Positions 8,898-17,664 of a stretch of 64,000 bases of DNA are shown here, piece by piece. The translations under genes and the position numbers were made by a program. This DNA is from Provencibacterium sp. (GTDB taxonomy: Bacteria > Bacillota > Clostridia > Oscillospirales > Ruminococcaceae). Location of the stretch: contig JAAWAN010000018.1 of assembly GCA_022792175.1 (NCBI GenBank), forward strand, positions 1 to 64,000, in the 5' to 3' direction. Positions within the stretch are counted from its first letter, which is position 1; the number at the start of each line of letters is the position of its first letter. The notes below the pieces were generated by a model that searched no databases, was not told the DNA's origin, and saw only the letters and a list, made by a program, of their open reading frames with translations.

Positions 8898-10559
8898 ATG
8901 AAAAAACGCACCGTTTCTTTGCTGTCCCTCTTTCTGGCGCTGTTTTTAAGCGCCGGCTGCGCGGGCCAGAGCGCCGCCTCCTCTTCGGCGGCCTCTTCCT
9001 CTGCAGCTCCCGCCTCCTCCGCGCTTTCTTCCTCTGCTGCCAGCAGCGAGAGCACGGCCGCTCTGGAGATACCCGAGCAGACGGCTCCGGTGAAATACTA
9101 CTGCCGCACCAATGCCGAGCGCGAGAGCATGCCCGCCAACCAGCAGGTGCTCGCCTATATCGAGGAGCAGACGGGCATTAAAATGGAGATTAACGCCATT
9201 GCGCAGGAGAGCTTCAAGGAGAAGGTCGATCTGATGATTGCATCAAACGAGGAGTTCGATGGAATGAACCTCGTCGGCTATGGCTCCACCTATGCCGAGC
9301 TCGCACAGAAAAGGGCCATTATCCCGATTAACGATTTGCTCGAGCAATATGGTCCGAACGTCAAACAGGTAATGGAGGCCGGTCTGTATACGACGACCGA
9401 CCAGGATGGGAACATCTGGTCCATCCCGCGCGCCGAGCAGTTCCCGGAGGGATATGTCCCCACCATCCGCCGGGACTGGCTGGAGAAGCTGAATATGGAG
9501 ATGCCCACGACCATCGAGGAGCTGGAAGCCTACTTTGAGGCGGTTAAAACGACCGACCTCAACGGCAACGGCCAGCAGGATGAGATTCCCTACCTGCCCA
9601 ACATGCTGCTCTACGGCATTTCGAACTTTGTTCCCTACTTTCTGCCCGTTAAGGACGGGAACCTCAACAGCACCGGCTTTTCGGATCTGAGCAACACGAA
9701 AAACATGCGCTATATGGATGAGAGCGGCGCCATCCGCCCCATCTTTAGCCATCCCGACTTTATCAACCTGATTGCCAAATTCCGCGAGTGGTATGAAAAG
9801 GGATATATGCCCAAGGATATCCACCTGCTGAAAACGGCCCAGCTGACCGATATCCGCACCACTGGCGCCGCCGGTGCGCTGGGCGGCTGGTATTCGGACG
9901 GGAACAGCCCGATTATCAAATATAACGAGGCCAACCCGGACCAGGAGCCCGCCTGCTATGAGCCGATTCCGCCGCTTAAAAACGCCCCCTCCGGCCGCTC
10001 GATGTGGCCCTCCAACCCGGCGAACGCGCCGCAGATTATGTTTATGAGCACCGGCAAAAACACCGTTCATCTGATGCGCTATTTCGACTGGATCTGCTCC
10101 TCCCCCCAGAACACTGCTACCGTTCAGTTCGGATTGGAGGGAGAGCACTGGAACTGGGTAGAGGGGGAGGAGAACACCATTGAGGTGACCGAGGCCGGTT
10201 CCCAGCAGTATAAGGAGTTTTATGCGCTCGCCAACCTTTACTGGGATGGGCTGATGCCCGCTATCAAGGTCTCGCCGGACAATCCCTCTCAGTATATGCG
10301 CGACCAGCAGATGCAGACGATCCGCGGCTTTGAGATGAACTATCCCTTTGATGCACACATCCCCTATAACTATGACGGGACCGAAGCGGAATACCTCACC
10401 GCAGACGGCGGCACCCTGATGGAGGAGGCCATCATCAAGATGGTCATCGGCGAAACGCCGCTCTCCGAGTGGGGCAGCGTCCTTGCTACCTACAACGCGA
10501 TTGAAGGGGATATTCTCTCGGCCGTCTGGACCGAACAGTATAACGCCTTTATCGGATAA
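8898..10559 (+). CDS. Substrate-binding lipoprotein (importer A)
   Basis: A 553-residue extracellular solute-binding protein. The signal peptide ends in lipobox LSAGC with Cys21 as the lipid anchor, followed by an Ala/Ser-rich linker of about 35 residues. The mature part has the LipO/LplA-type pattern, including TTDLNGNGQQDEIPY, a calcium-loop-like DxNxNGxxDE segment. It would deliver an oligosaccharide to the two upstream-encoded permeases. A hairpin at 10584-10617 separates it from the next gene and may keep the lipoprotein mRNA abundant. Confidence 0.9.
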   Translation: MKKRTVSLLSLFLALFLSAGCAGQSAASSSAASSSAAPASSALSSSAASSESTAALEIPEQTAPVKYYCRTNAERESMPANQQVLAYIEEQTGIKMEINAIAQESFKEKVDLMIASNEEFDGMNLVGYGSTYAELAQKRAIIPINDLLEQYGPNVKQVMEAGLYTTTDQDGNIWSIPRAEQFPEGYVPTIRRDWLEKLNMEMPTTIEELEAYFEAVKTTDLNGNGQQDEIPYLPNMLLYGISNFVPYFLPVKDGNLNSTGFSDLSNTKNMRYMDESGAIRPIFSHPDFINLIAKFREWYEKGYMPKDIHLLKTAQLTDIRTTGAAGALGGWYSDGNSPIIKYNEANPDQEPACYEPIPPLKNAPSGRSMWPSNPANAPQIMFMSTGKNTVHLMRYFDWICSSPQNTATVQFGLEGEHWNWVEGEENTIEVTEAGSQQYKEFYALANLYWDGLMPAIKVSPDNPSQYMRDQQMQTIRGFEMNYPFDAHIPYNYDGTEAEYLTADGGTLMEEAIIKMVIGETPLSEWGSVLATYNAIEGDILSAVWTEQYNAFIG

Positions 10560-10583
10560 ACCCGCCGCAGAAAGAGAAAAAAG

Positions 10584-10617
10584 GCCGGGCGAAGCCGCAC
10601 TGCCGGCTTCACCCGGC
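10584..10617 (+). other. Intercistronic hairpin
   Basis: GCCGGGCGAAGCCG and CGGCTTCACCCGGC form a 14-bp stem with one mismatch. There is no T-run, so it more likely stabilises the lipoprotein mRNA or attenuates downstream expression than terminates fully. Confidence 0.5.
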
Positions 10618-10642
10618 AAACAGAAAGAGAGGAAGCTTTGCT

Positions 10643-12133
10643 ATGGCGTTTTTTGTCGGACTGCCGGCCCATCCGCAGGATTTTTATGAGCGGGGCGTTG
10701 AGCCGCTTTTGGATTATCTCCGGAATACCGCGCGGGTCAATGCAGTGATTATCGCCGCCCGCACCTTTGAAGGGGAATACGGCTATCAGGACCACGAGCA
10801 GTATTTTACCGGCACCACCCTGCGCTCCCGCCCCTCCCCGCTGATGAAGAAGGGGTTTGACATTCTGCAGGAGATTACCGGGCGCGCGCATGAGCGGGGA
10901 ATGCAGGTCTATTCCCACTTTTTATCCTATGATTTTGTCATTTCCGCCGGCTCTGTCGGCGACAGGCCGGTGCTCGATGAGAACGGCTTTGAGGCTTATC
11001 CCAACGCCACATTGCCGAACCTCTCGCATGTTCTGGAGATTGACCAGTTCGGCCGCAGAGGCACCCGGCCCTGCCTTCATAACCCCGACTACCGGCAGTA
11101 TCATCTCTCGGTTGTGGAGGACCAGCTGCGCAGCTACCCGATTGACGGCATCAACTTCAATATTGAGCGCTATGGCCCGCTGAGCAATGTGCTCACCGGT
11201 AATGGAAGCTCGGTTCATGGGCGCCGTCCGCTGCCGGCAACCTGCTTTTGCCCTTACTGCCAGGAGCAGGCGCGCGGCCGCGGCATTCGGGCGGACCGGG
11301 CCCGGCAGGGCTTTTTGGAGCTGCTGGAATTTTCAGAGAGAAGCTGGCAGGCCGCTTTGAAGGCGGGAGACCCGCTGGCCATTCCCGGCACCCCGCTCGG
11401 CGATAACCGTGACTGTTCTGCGCCGCCGGATGGCTACTTTGTCGAATTTATCCGCATTTTAAACCGCTATCCGGAAATTCTGGCCTGGAACCAGATGTGG
11501 CACGACAACCTGCACAGCCTGCAGAAGGAGATGTACGGCGTCGTCAAGGCGGTCAGCCCCAGCAGAAAGCTCGGCTTTCATGTGTGGCATCCGCGCGACT
11601 ACAGCCCGATGGAGCGCGCCATGTATGATATGCGCGAGATGCGCCGCTACTGCGACTGGATAAAGCCGAAGATGGACCACACCTGCGGAGGCTACCGCTA
11701 CTATATGAATGTGCGCCGCATCCATCAGGCGCTCTTTTATGACCGCTCGCTCTCCCAGGCGGCCGGGATGATGAACGCCATTTTTAACTGGGACATCGGG
11801 GAGCTGGAGCGCCTGCCGGAGGACGGGCTGGGGCTCGACTATCTGCAGAAGGATACAAAAGCCTACATAGCGGATGTGCGGGGGGAGGTACCCATCTATC
11901 CGGGCATCGGCATCGATATGCCTGCCGGGCCAAAGGACCATATCTACCGTCCCTGCGAGCCGGAATATGTCCGGGAGGGACTGCTCACCATCGCCAAGGC
12001 CGGGGCGCAGGGCACCGTTTTAAGCCGCGGGCTGGGGGAAATGCAGCACAAAAACCTGGTTGCCGCAGGCGAGGCGATTGATGAAATTAACCGCACCTTC
12101 CCCGAGCTTTCCAGGCAGGAGGCAAAAGGATGA
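10643..12133 (+). CDS. Putative glycoside hydrolase-like TIM-barrel protein
   Basis: A 496-residue protein without signal peptide. The N-terminal third looks like the start of a (beta/alpha)8 barrel (VNAVIIAARTF, then GMQVYSHFLSYDF). Asn/Glu-bearing strands follow: IDGINFNIERYG (a possible catalytic Glu) and LAWNQMWHDN. A FCPYCQEQARGRG segment contains a CxxC pair of the type seen in predicted glycosidases with a cysteine knuckle. I place it with the GHL6/GHL10-like hypothetical glycosidases by pattern only. It overlaps the YhcH-like gene by 4 nt (ATGA), implying translational coupling. As a cytoplasmic enzyme it would process what importer A brings in. Confidence 0.5.
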   Translation: MAFFVGLPAHPQDFYERGVEPLLDYLRNTARVNAVIIAARTFEGEYGYQDHEQYFTGTTLRSRPSPLMKKGFDILQEITGRAHERGMQVYSHFLSYDFVISAGSVGDRPVLDENGFEAYPNATLPNLSHVLEIDQFGRRGTRPCLHNPDYRQYHLSVVEDQLRSYPIDGINFNIERYGPLSNVLTGNGSSVHGRRPLPATCFCPYCQEQARGRGIRADRARQGFLELLEFSERSWQAALKAGDPLAIPGTPLGDNRDCSAPPDGYFVEFIRILNRYPEILAWNQMWHDNLHSLQKEMYGVVKAVSPSRKLGFHVWHPRDYSPMERAMYDMREMRRYCDWIKPKMDHTCGGYRYYMNVRRIHQALFYDRSLSQAAGMMNAIFNWDIGELERLPEDGLGLDYLQKDTKAYIADVRGEVPIYPGIGIDMPAGPKDHIYRPCEPEYVREGLLTIAKAGAQGTVLSRGLGEMQHKNLVAAGEAIDEINRTFPELSRQEAKG

Positions 12134-12585
12134 TTATAGACCATATCCGAAACCTGGGGCGCTATGCCCGGCTGTTTGAGGACGCAGATAAAATCGCCGC
12201 CTTTTTTGCGGAGCACCCGCTGGAGGAGCTGAAGCTGTCGCAGAGCTGCCCCGTTGCCGGCACCGACTATATCCTCTCCCCGGTGAAGATAGAGCCGAAG
12301 CCCTTTGAAGAGAAGCGCTGGGAGGGGCACCGACGCCATACCGACCTGCATCTGGTTATCCGGGGACGGGAATATCTGGGCTGGATTCCGGTATCCGAAA
12401 TGAAAATGTCCTCTGATTATGCCGAAGAGCCGGATGTCGGTTTTTTTGAGGATAGGCTGCCCGGTTCGCGGATTTCGCTGGAAGAGGGGTATTTTGCCCT
12501 TTTCCTGCCGGAGGATATCCATAAGCCGATGCTCTCCGGCGAGGGGAGCGGCGGCATAAAGCTTCTTCTCAAGGCGCGGGCGTGA
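12130..12585 (+). CDS. YhcH/YjgK/YiaL family protein (DUF386)
   Basis: A 151-residue member of the EbgC/YhcH/YiaL cupin-like family. Its landmarks are GRRHTDLHLVIRGRE (actual text HRRHTDLHLVI), followed by EGYFALFLPEDIHKPML, with metal-binding His/Glu residues. Relatives occur in sialic-acid and rare-sugar operons and may act as sugar epimerases or anomerases. Start ATG 12130 overlaps the upstream stop. It is the last gene of operon A; the next gene has its own promoter. Confidence 0.85.
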   Translation: MIIDHIRNLGRYARLFEDADKIAAFFAEHPLEELKLSQSCPVAGTDYILSPVKIEPKPFEEKRWEGHRRHTDLHLVIRGREYLGWIPVSEMKMSSDYAEEPDVGFFEDRLPGSRISLEEGYFALFLPEDIHKPMLSGEGSGGIKLLLKARA

Positions 12586-12660
12586 GTGTTTTCCTGCCGG
12601 GGTTCTTTCCTTTTCCGGGCGGCCGGCTGCGTTTGTATCTTTTGTCGCTGAGCCGGGAAA

Positions 12661-12689
12661 TTGACTTTCCTTTTATTTGATAGTATCAT
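12661..12689 (+). promoter_or_regulatory. SigA-type promoter of the serine hydrolase gene
   Basis: TTGACT (12661-12666) and TATCAT (12684-12689) with a 17-bp spacer lie 29 nt upstream of ATG 12718. Confidence 0.6.
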
Positions 12690-12717
12690 GGTAACCAAAA
12701 TAAAGGGAGGTTTCTCC

Positions 12718-14211
12718 ATGACAAACGAGCTCATCCGTATCTCGCCGGCGCAGGCGGGAATTTCCACCCAGGCGATTCACCGGTTTTTGGATGGAGCGCG
12801 GCAGAAGGGCATCGAGCTGCACAGCTTTATGCTGCTGCGCCATGGGCAGGTATGCGCCGAGGGCTGGTGGAAGCCCTATGCTCCCGCCTATGTTCACCCG
12901 ATGTATTCCTTCAGCAAGAGCCTGACCTCCACGGCCATCGGCTTTGCCGTTCAGGAAGGGCTGCTCTCTTTGGAGGACAGGCTGGCGGATATCTTCTCCG
13001 ACTGCCTGCCGGAAAGCCCCTCGGAAAACCTGCAGAAGGCCACCCTGCGGGACCTGCTGACCATGAGCTGCGGGCACGAGACCGAGCCCGCCGGCTGGGA
13101 GGGGAGCTGGATAGAGCGCTTTCTATCGCATCCCTTTGTCTATGCACCGGGGACGATGTTTCAGTACAATACCGCCGGCACCAATCTGCTCTGCGCCTCC
13201 CTTTTCAGGAAAAGCGGCCAGCAGCTCACCGCCTTTCTGCGCCCGCGGCTGCTGGATAAGATTGGCATCGGCGAAATTTCCTGCGCGGCCATGGAGGATG
13301 GCACCGAGATAGGCGGCGCGGGCTACCGGCTGCGCACCGAGGATATGGCCCGGTTTATGCTGTTTATCCTGCAGCGGGGTAGCTGGAACGGAGAGCAGCT
13401 GCTGGGCGAAGGATGGTTCGATCTGGCCACTACCCGGCAGATTGCCACCGACACCCCGGTCTATAACGGCAAGGGAGACTGGGGGATGGGTTATGGCTTT
13501 CAGTTCTGGCAGTGCAAGCCGCAGGGCGTTTTCCGGGCGGACGGGCTCTGGGGGCAGTTCGGCATCGCCATGCCGGAAAAGGATGCGCTGCTCGTTATCA
13601 CCGAGGCCACCGGTCACACCCAGGATACGCTCGACCTGGTCTGGGATACCCTGCTGTCCGCCTTTGAGGATGCGCCCCTGCCGGAGGACCGGGAGGCGCA
13701 GGCGCGCCTTTGCTATCGACTGGAAAAGCTGACCCTGGCCTCGCTGCCCTCTGACAAACTGAATCCCTGGGAGACGGCCAAGCGCTTTGAAAAGACCTAT
13801 CTCCCTCTCCCGGGTAAAGAGGCGATGTTTTTTATGGAGGCCTGCACCCGCTTTCTTCATTCGAATGAGACGATGCGGCTGCAGTCGCTCGCTTTGCGCT
13901 TTTTTGAGAACGAAGCTGTCCTGTGCCTCACCGAGGACGGGGTGACGAGTGAAATCCCCATCGGGCTTTGCGGGGAATATGCCGCCGGCAGCTACCGCGG
14001 GGAAAAAATTGCCGGCATCGGATATTTTCGTTCCCACTATCTCTTTGAAGCGGAGCTGCGGGGGATGGAAACGGCGCATGGAATACGCCTGCTCTTCCGC
14101 TTTGAGGGGGAAAAGCTCACCATCTCCCGCTGCAAAACGCTGCTGGGCTATGGCGATGAGCCCACCGTCCCCGATCTTCTGCTGCAGGAGGCGCCTGTGG
14201 CGGCGAAGTGA
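12718..14211 (+). CDS. Beta-lactamase-related serine hydrolase (class C / EstB type)
   Basis: A 497-residue cytoplasmic protein of the penicillin-binding-protein-like serine hydrolase family. The SxxK motif is SFSK (Ser64, Lys67) and the second-motif Tyr is Tyr150 in QYNTAGTN. After the hydrolase domain (to about residue 330) comes a C-terminal beta-rich region of unknown role. ATG 12718 is chosen for its GGGAGG site; an upstream extension of the frame lies within the promoter. Members act as esterases, D-peptidases or sugar deacetylases. The lack of a secretion signal argues against a beta-lactamase. Cleavage of an imported acylated glycan or peptide is possible (inference). Confidence 0.8.
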   Translation: MTNELIRISPAQAGISTQAIHRFLDGARQKGIELHSFMLLRHGQVCAEGWWKPYAPAYVHPMYSFSKSLTSTAIGFAVQEGLLSLEDRLADIFSDCLPESPSENLQKATLRDLLTMSCGHETEPAGWEGSWIERFLSHPFVYAPGTMFQYNTAGTNLLCASLFRKSGQQLTAFLRPRLLDKIGIGEISCAAMEDGTEIGGAGYRLRTEDMARFMLFILQRGSWNGEQLLGEGWFDLATTRQIATDTPVYNGKGDWGMGYGFQFWQCKPQGVFRADGLWGQFGIAMPEKDALLVITEATGHTQDTLDLVWDTLLSAFEDAPLPEDREAQARLCYRLEKLTLASLPSDKLNPWETAKRFEKTYLPLPGKEAMFFMEACTRFLHSNETMRLQSLALRFFENEAVLCLTEDGVTSEIPIGLCGEYAAGSYRGEKIAGIGYFRSHYLFEAELRGMETAHGIRLLFRFEGEKLTISRCKTLLGYGDEPTVPDLLLQEAPVAAK

Positions 14212-14266
14212 AAAAACAGGTCTGCCCGCTGCCGGCGCGGCGGCCGGATATAACAGAAAGGATAAG

Positions 14267-14308
14267 GGCCATCTGCTTCCCGTCCCGCGGGAAGCAGATG
14301 GCCTTTTT
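14267..14308 (+). terminator. Intrinsic terminator
   Basis: GGCCATCTGCTTCCCG pairs perfectly with CGGGAAGCAGATGGCC, with a 5-nt loop and TTTTT, after the serine hydrolase gene. Confidence 0.9.
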
Positions 14309-14368
14309 ATCATTTTGGGTGTAGTTTTCCTTGATGACTAAAAAATCGGATTATTGGATACTTTTTTG

Positions 14369-14397
14369 TTGACATTCCTGAATAGCCATGCTATAAT
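14369..14397 (+). promoter_or_regulatory. Consensus SigA promoter of operon B
   Basis: TTGACA (14369-14374), a 17-bp spacer and TATAAT (14392-14397) match the consensus exactly. This is the strongest promoter seen in the window, which makes sense only if a repressor controls it (see 14401-14430). Confidence 0.9.
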
Positions 14398-14400
14398 CGA

Positions 14401-14430
14401 GTTATAAATAACTATTAAGTTATTTATAAC
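14401..14430. promoter_or_regulatory. 30-bp palindromic operator over the start site
   Basis: GTTATAAATAACT and its reverse complement (AGTTATTTATAAC) form 13-bp perfect arms around a 4-nt centre. It begins 3 nt after the -10 box and so covers the transcription start. The SorC-type regulator encoded in the same operon is the obvious candidate binder (inference). Confidence 0.75.
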
Positions 14431-14474
14431 AAGAAGCTAACCACAATAGTCTGAAAACGGTCAGGAGGATTCAT

Positions 14475-15830
14475 ATGAAAAGGTTACTGACAGGCATCAT
14501 GGCGGCAGCGGTCTGTTTCTCTCTTGCCGGGTGCGCCGGCGGTGGGAACAGCGCTTCCTCATCCCAGCAGCAGGGGGGCGCCGCTTCCCCGTCCGCTTCT
14601 CAGGAAAATGGAGAGAAACCCGCCCTTTCGGGAGAAATTACCTTTTCGACCTGGGGCTCGCTGGATGAAAAGAAGGTCAACGAAGAGGTGATAGCCGCCT
14701 TTGAGGCCAAATACCCGGGGACCAAGGTGAACCTCGAGTATATTCCCGAGAAATACACCGAGAAGATCGACACGATGTTTATGGGCGGCAACGCGCCGGA
14801 TGTTATCTACGGTCACCCGCACTATTTTGCCAACTGGGCGGAGCAGGGGCTGCTCATGGATTTGACCGACCGGGTGGAAGCGGAGAAGGATTTCTACTTC
14901 AATGAAAAGTTTGCGCAGAATATCTATGATGCATTTCGCTGGAACGGAAAATATATCGCTACCATCAATGGGCACGATACCTATCTGCTCTACTATAATA
15001 AGGACCTTTTTGATGCGGCGGGCGTCGCCTATCCGGATGACAGCTGGACCTGGGACAGCTATGTGGAGGCCGCCCGGAAGCTGACCAGAGAGGATGCCGC
15101 CGGCAAGCAGTATGCGACGATTATTCCGCAGGGCATGCAGGACAGCTTCCCCATCCTCTACAGCTTCGGCGCCAGCATTTTTGACGATATGAACCACCCC
15201 ACCAAGGTGACGGTCAATACCCCGGAGATGGTGGAGGGGATGAGATTTATTCAGGATCTGGTGCAGAAATATGGCGTTGCGCCCGACTACCAGAGCAGCG
15301 ATCTGACCGGCGGCTCGTTTGAAACCGGACGCGTTGCAATGGATATCGCAGGCTCCTGGAGCCCGGCCTCCCGCAAGAATATTACCGATTTTAAATGGGA
15401 TATGGCCAATCTTCCGATGAAAGCCGGTTCAGAGCGCAGGACCACCGCCTTCTTTGCCGGGTATGCGGTCAACGCCAACACGAAGAACCCCGACCTTGCC
15501 TATGAGTTCGCCCGCTTCTTCCAGGATGACGAGGGGCAGAATATCCTTTCCCAGCTCGGCCTTATCACCGTTATCAACAAGGAAATCGCCTCCAAAAAGG
15601 AAAATCTGGAAGGGCCCGGCATGCCGGAGCACCATGCGCTACGCGTTTCCTCGATCGATTATGCCACGAACGGCTATGGCTTTGTAACCAACTGGGGCGA
15701 GATGGCGGCCAAGGTCCTGCAGCCGAATTTCGACCAGCTCGTTTCCGGGAAGATTACGCCTGAGGAGTGCGCGAAGGCCATGCAGGAGGGGCTGGAGCCG
15801 CTGCTGGAGTCCGGCAAGGTCAGCGAATAA
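14475..15830 (+). CDS. Substrate-binding lipoprotein (importer B, family 1)
   Basis: A 451-residue extracellular sugar-binding protein of the MalE/UgpB family. Signal peptide with lipobox SLAGC, Cys20 as the anchor, then a Ser/Gln/Ala-rich linker. Mature landmarks are TFSTWGS, GNAPDVIYG, LLYYNKDLFDAAG and DDSWTWDSY, typical of oligosaccharide-binding family 1 and distinct from the LipO-type proteins of importers A, C and D. ATG 14475 has an AGGAGG site. First gene of operon B. Confidence 0.9.
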   Translation: MKRLLTGIMAAAVCFSLAGCAGGGNSASSSQQQGGAASPSASQENGEKPALSGEITFSTWGSLDEKKVNEEVIAAFEAKYPGTKVNLEYIPEKYTEKIDTMFMGGNAPDVIYGHPHYFANWAEQGLLMDLTDRVEAEKDFYFNEKFAQNIYDAFRWNGKYIATINGHDTYLLYYNKDLFDAAGVAYPDDSWTWDSYVEAARKLTREDAAGKQYATIIPQGMQDSFPILYSFGASIFDDMNHPTKVTVNTPEMVEGMRFIQDLVQKYGVAPDYQSSDLTGGSFETGRVAMDIAGSWSPASRKNITDFKWDMANLPMKAGSERRTTAFFAGYAVNANTKNPDLAYEFARFFQDDEGQNILSQLGLITVINKEIASKKENLEGPGMPEHHALRVSSIDYATNGYGFVTNWGEMAAKVLQPNFDQLVSGKITPEECAKAMQEGLEPLLESGKVSE

Positions 15831-15869
15831 CCCCTGAGTCCGCATTTTGAAGGGAGGAAATCCGCGTTC

Positions 15870-16781
15870 ATGAGAAAATCATCCCTCAAGGCCAGCACAC
15901 GCGATACCATCAGCTTTTTCCTTTTTATCTCCCCCTGGCTGCTGGGCTTTCTGTTTTTAACGGTTATCCCGATGCTTGCCTCGCTGTTTATCAGCTTTAC
16001 CGAGTGGAATATCCTCACGCCGCCGAAGTGGAATGGGGTACAGAACTTTATAACCATCTTTCAGGACCCGCTGTTTTACAAGGCGGTGCGCGTTACGCTC
16101 ACCTATACGCTCTTCTCCGTACCGCTGAACGTCATCCTCTCTATCTTTGTAGCCATGCTGCTCAACAACAACCTGCGGGGCATGAGCCTGTTCCGGACCA
16201 TCTTTTATCTGCCGGCCATTATCTCAGGCGTTGTCATCGCCATTGTCTGGCTGTGGATCTATAACCCGGACTATGGCATCATCAACAGCTTTTTGCGCCT
16301 TTTCGGCATTCAGGGGCCCAAGTGGGTCTATGATGAAAACTGGGCGCTGCCCTCGGTCATTATCATGTCGCTCTGGAATATCGGCAGCAACATTGTTCTC
16401 TATCTGGCGGGGCTGCAGGGCATCTCCACCGAGTTTTATGAGGCGGCGCACATCGACGGCGCCAATTTCTGGGACCGGCTTTTTTATATCACCCTGCCCA
16501 GCCTCAGCCCGGTGCTGCTGTTTACTGCCCTTACCGGCATCATCAACTCGCTGCAGACCTTTACCCAGGCGTTTGTCATGACAGAGGGCGGCCCCAACAA
16601 TGCCACCAACTTTTATGCCTACTATATTTATAATAACGCCTTTGTCTGGCACAAGATGGGCGAGGCCTGCGCGCAGGCGTGGATTCTCTTCATCATTATT
16701 TTTGTCCTGACGATGCTTTCTTTGCGGGTCAGCCGCGGCCATGTCCACTATGCAAGCCGGGAGGAGGGGGATCTGCTATGA
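15870..16781 (+). CDS. ABC sugar permease, UgpA/MalF type (importer B)
   Basis: A 303-residue permease with six helices. It carries the family opening ISPWLLGFLFLTVIPMLASL, the segment FYLPAIISGVVIAIVW, and the EAA loop EAAHIDGANFWDRLF followed by ITLP. It overlaps the following permease by 4 nt (ATGA), so the two are translationally coupled and would assemble as a heterodimer for importer B. Confidence 0.9.
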   Translation: MRKSSLKASTRDTISFFLFISPWLLGFLFLTVIPMLASLFISFTEWNILTPPKWNGVQNFITIFQDPLFYKAVRVTLTYTLFSVPLNVILSIFVAMLLNNNLRGMSLFRTIFYLPAIISGVVIAIVWLWIYNPDYGIINSFLRLFGIQGPKWVYDENWALPSVIIMSLWNIGSNIVLYLAGLQGISTEFYEAAHIDGANFWDRLFYITLPSLSPVLLFTALTGIINSLQTFTQAFVMTEGGPNNATNFYAYYIYNNAFVWHKMGEACAQAWILFIIIFVLTMLSLRVSRGHVHYASREEGDLL

Positions 16782-17644
16782 GCGCACGCCGGAGCGCCAA
16801 GCCGGGCGAAATCAACGCGGTATCCCAGAAGCTTCTAATTTATGCGGTGCTCGCGCTGGGATCGCTACTGATGCTGCTGCCGTTTTTCTGGATGGTTTCC
16901 ACCGCCTTTAAAAAGTCCGGTGCGGTGTTTATCCAGCCCATTCAGTGGATTCCCAAGGAGCCGACGCTGGATAACTTCAAAAAGCTGTTTATCGATTTTC
17001 AGTTTCAGAACTATATTGGCAATACCGTATGGCTGACGGCTGTCAACATGGCGGGGTATATGGTCTCCTGCGCGCTGGTGGCTTATGGCTTTGCCACCCA
17101 GCGTTACAAGCACAAAAATGCCCTGTTTTTGCTGGTGCTGGCAACGATGATGCTCCCCAAGGAGGTCATTTTTTACCCCCGCTTCATCCTTTTTAAATAC
17201 CTCGGCCTCTATGGAACGATGGCCCCGCTCTGGCTGCCTGCCTTTTTCGGCGATGCCTTTCAGATTTTTCTGATGCGCCAGTTTTTTATGGGCATTCCGA
17301 CCGAGCTCGGGGAGGCGGCCAAGATCGATGGCTGCAGCCGGCTGCGCATCTTCGGCAAAATCTATCTGCCGCTCTCTAAGCCGGTGATGGCGACCTCGGC
17401 TATTTATATCTTCATGTTCCACTGGAATGACTTTTTCGGGCCGCTTATCTATATCACCAAGGAGTCCAACCGGACGGCGGCCCTGGCGCTGATGTATCTC
17501 AAAAGCTCGTTTTACGTGCAGTCATTAATGCCGACGCAGATGTGCGGGGCCATTGTGACCGCGATGCCCTGCCTGTTGCTCTATTATTTCTGCCAGCGCT
17601 ATTTCGTGGCGGGGATGACGGTGTCGACAGGCGTTGAAAAGTAG
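16778..17644 (+). CDS. ABC sugar permease, UgpE/MalG type (importer B)
   Basis: A 288-residue permease. The start at ATG 16778 overlaps the previous stop and follows GGAGGAGG; a longer upstream frame is only read-through of the neighbour. Landmarks are LPFFWMVSTAFK, MMLPKEVIFYPRF and the EAA loop EAAKIDGCSRLRIF. Neither permease has an associated ATPase gene here, so a shared MsmX/UgpC-like ATPase is expected elsewhere. Confidence 0.9.
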   Translation: MSARRSAKPGEINAVSQKLLIYAVLALGSLLMLLPFFWMVSTAFKKSGAVFIQPIQWIPKEPTLDNFKKLFIDFQFQNYIGNTVWLTAVNMAGYMVSCALVAYGFATQRYKHKNALFLLVLATMMLPKEVIFYPRFILFKYLGLYGTMAPLWLPAFFGDAFQIFLMRQFFMGIPTELGEAAKIDGCSRLRIFGKIYLPLSKPVMATSAIYIFMFHWNDFFGPLIYITKESNRTAALALMYLKSSFYVQSLMPTQMCGAIVTAMPCLLLYYFCQRYFVAGMTVSTGVEK

Positions 17645-17664
17645 GAAAGGGGAGGAGAAAGGCT

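Noticed and set aside
9243-10619. 458-codon minus-strand open frame opposite the importer A lipoprotein gene
   Set aside because: Antisense shadow; the plus-strand protein has a signal peptide, lipobox and family motifs.
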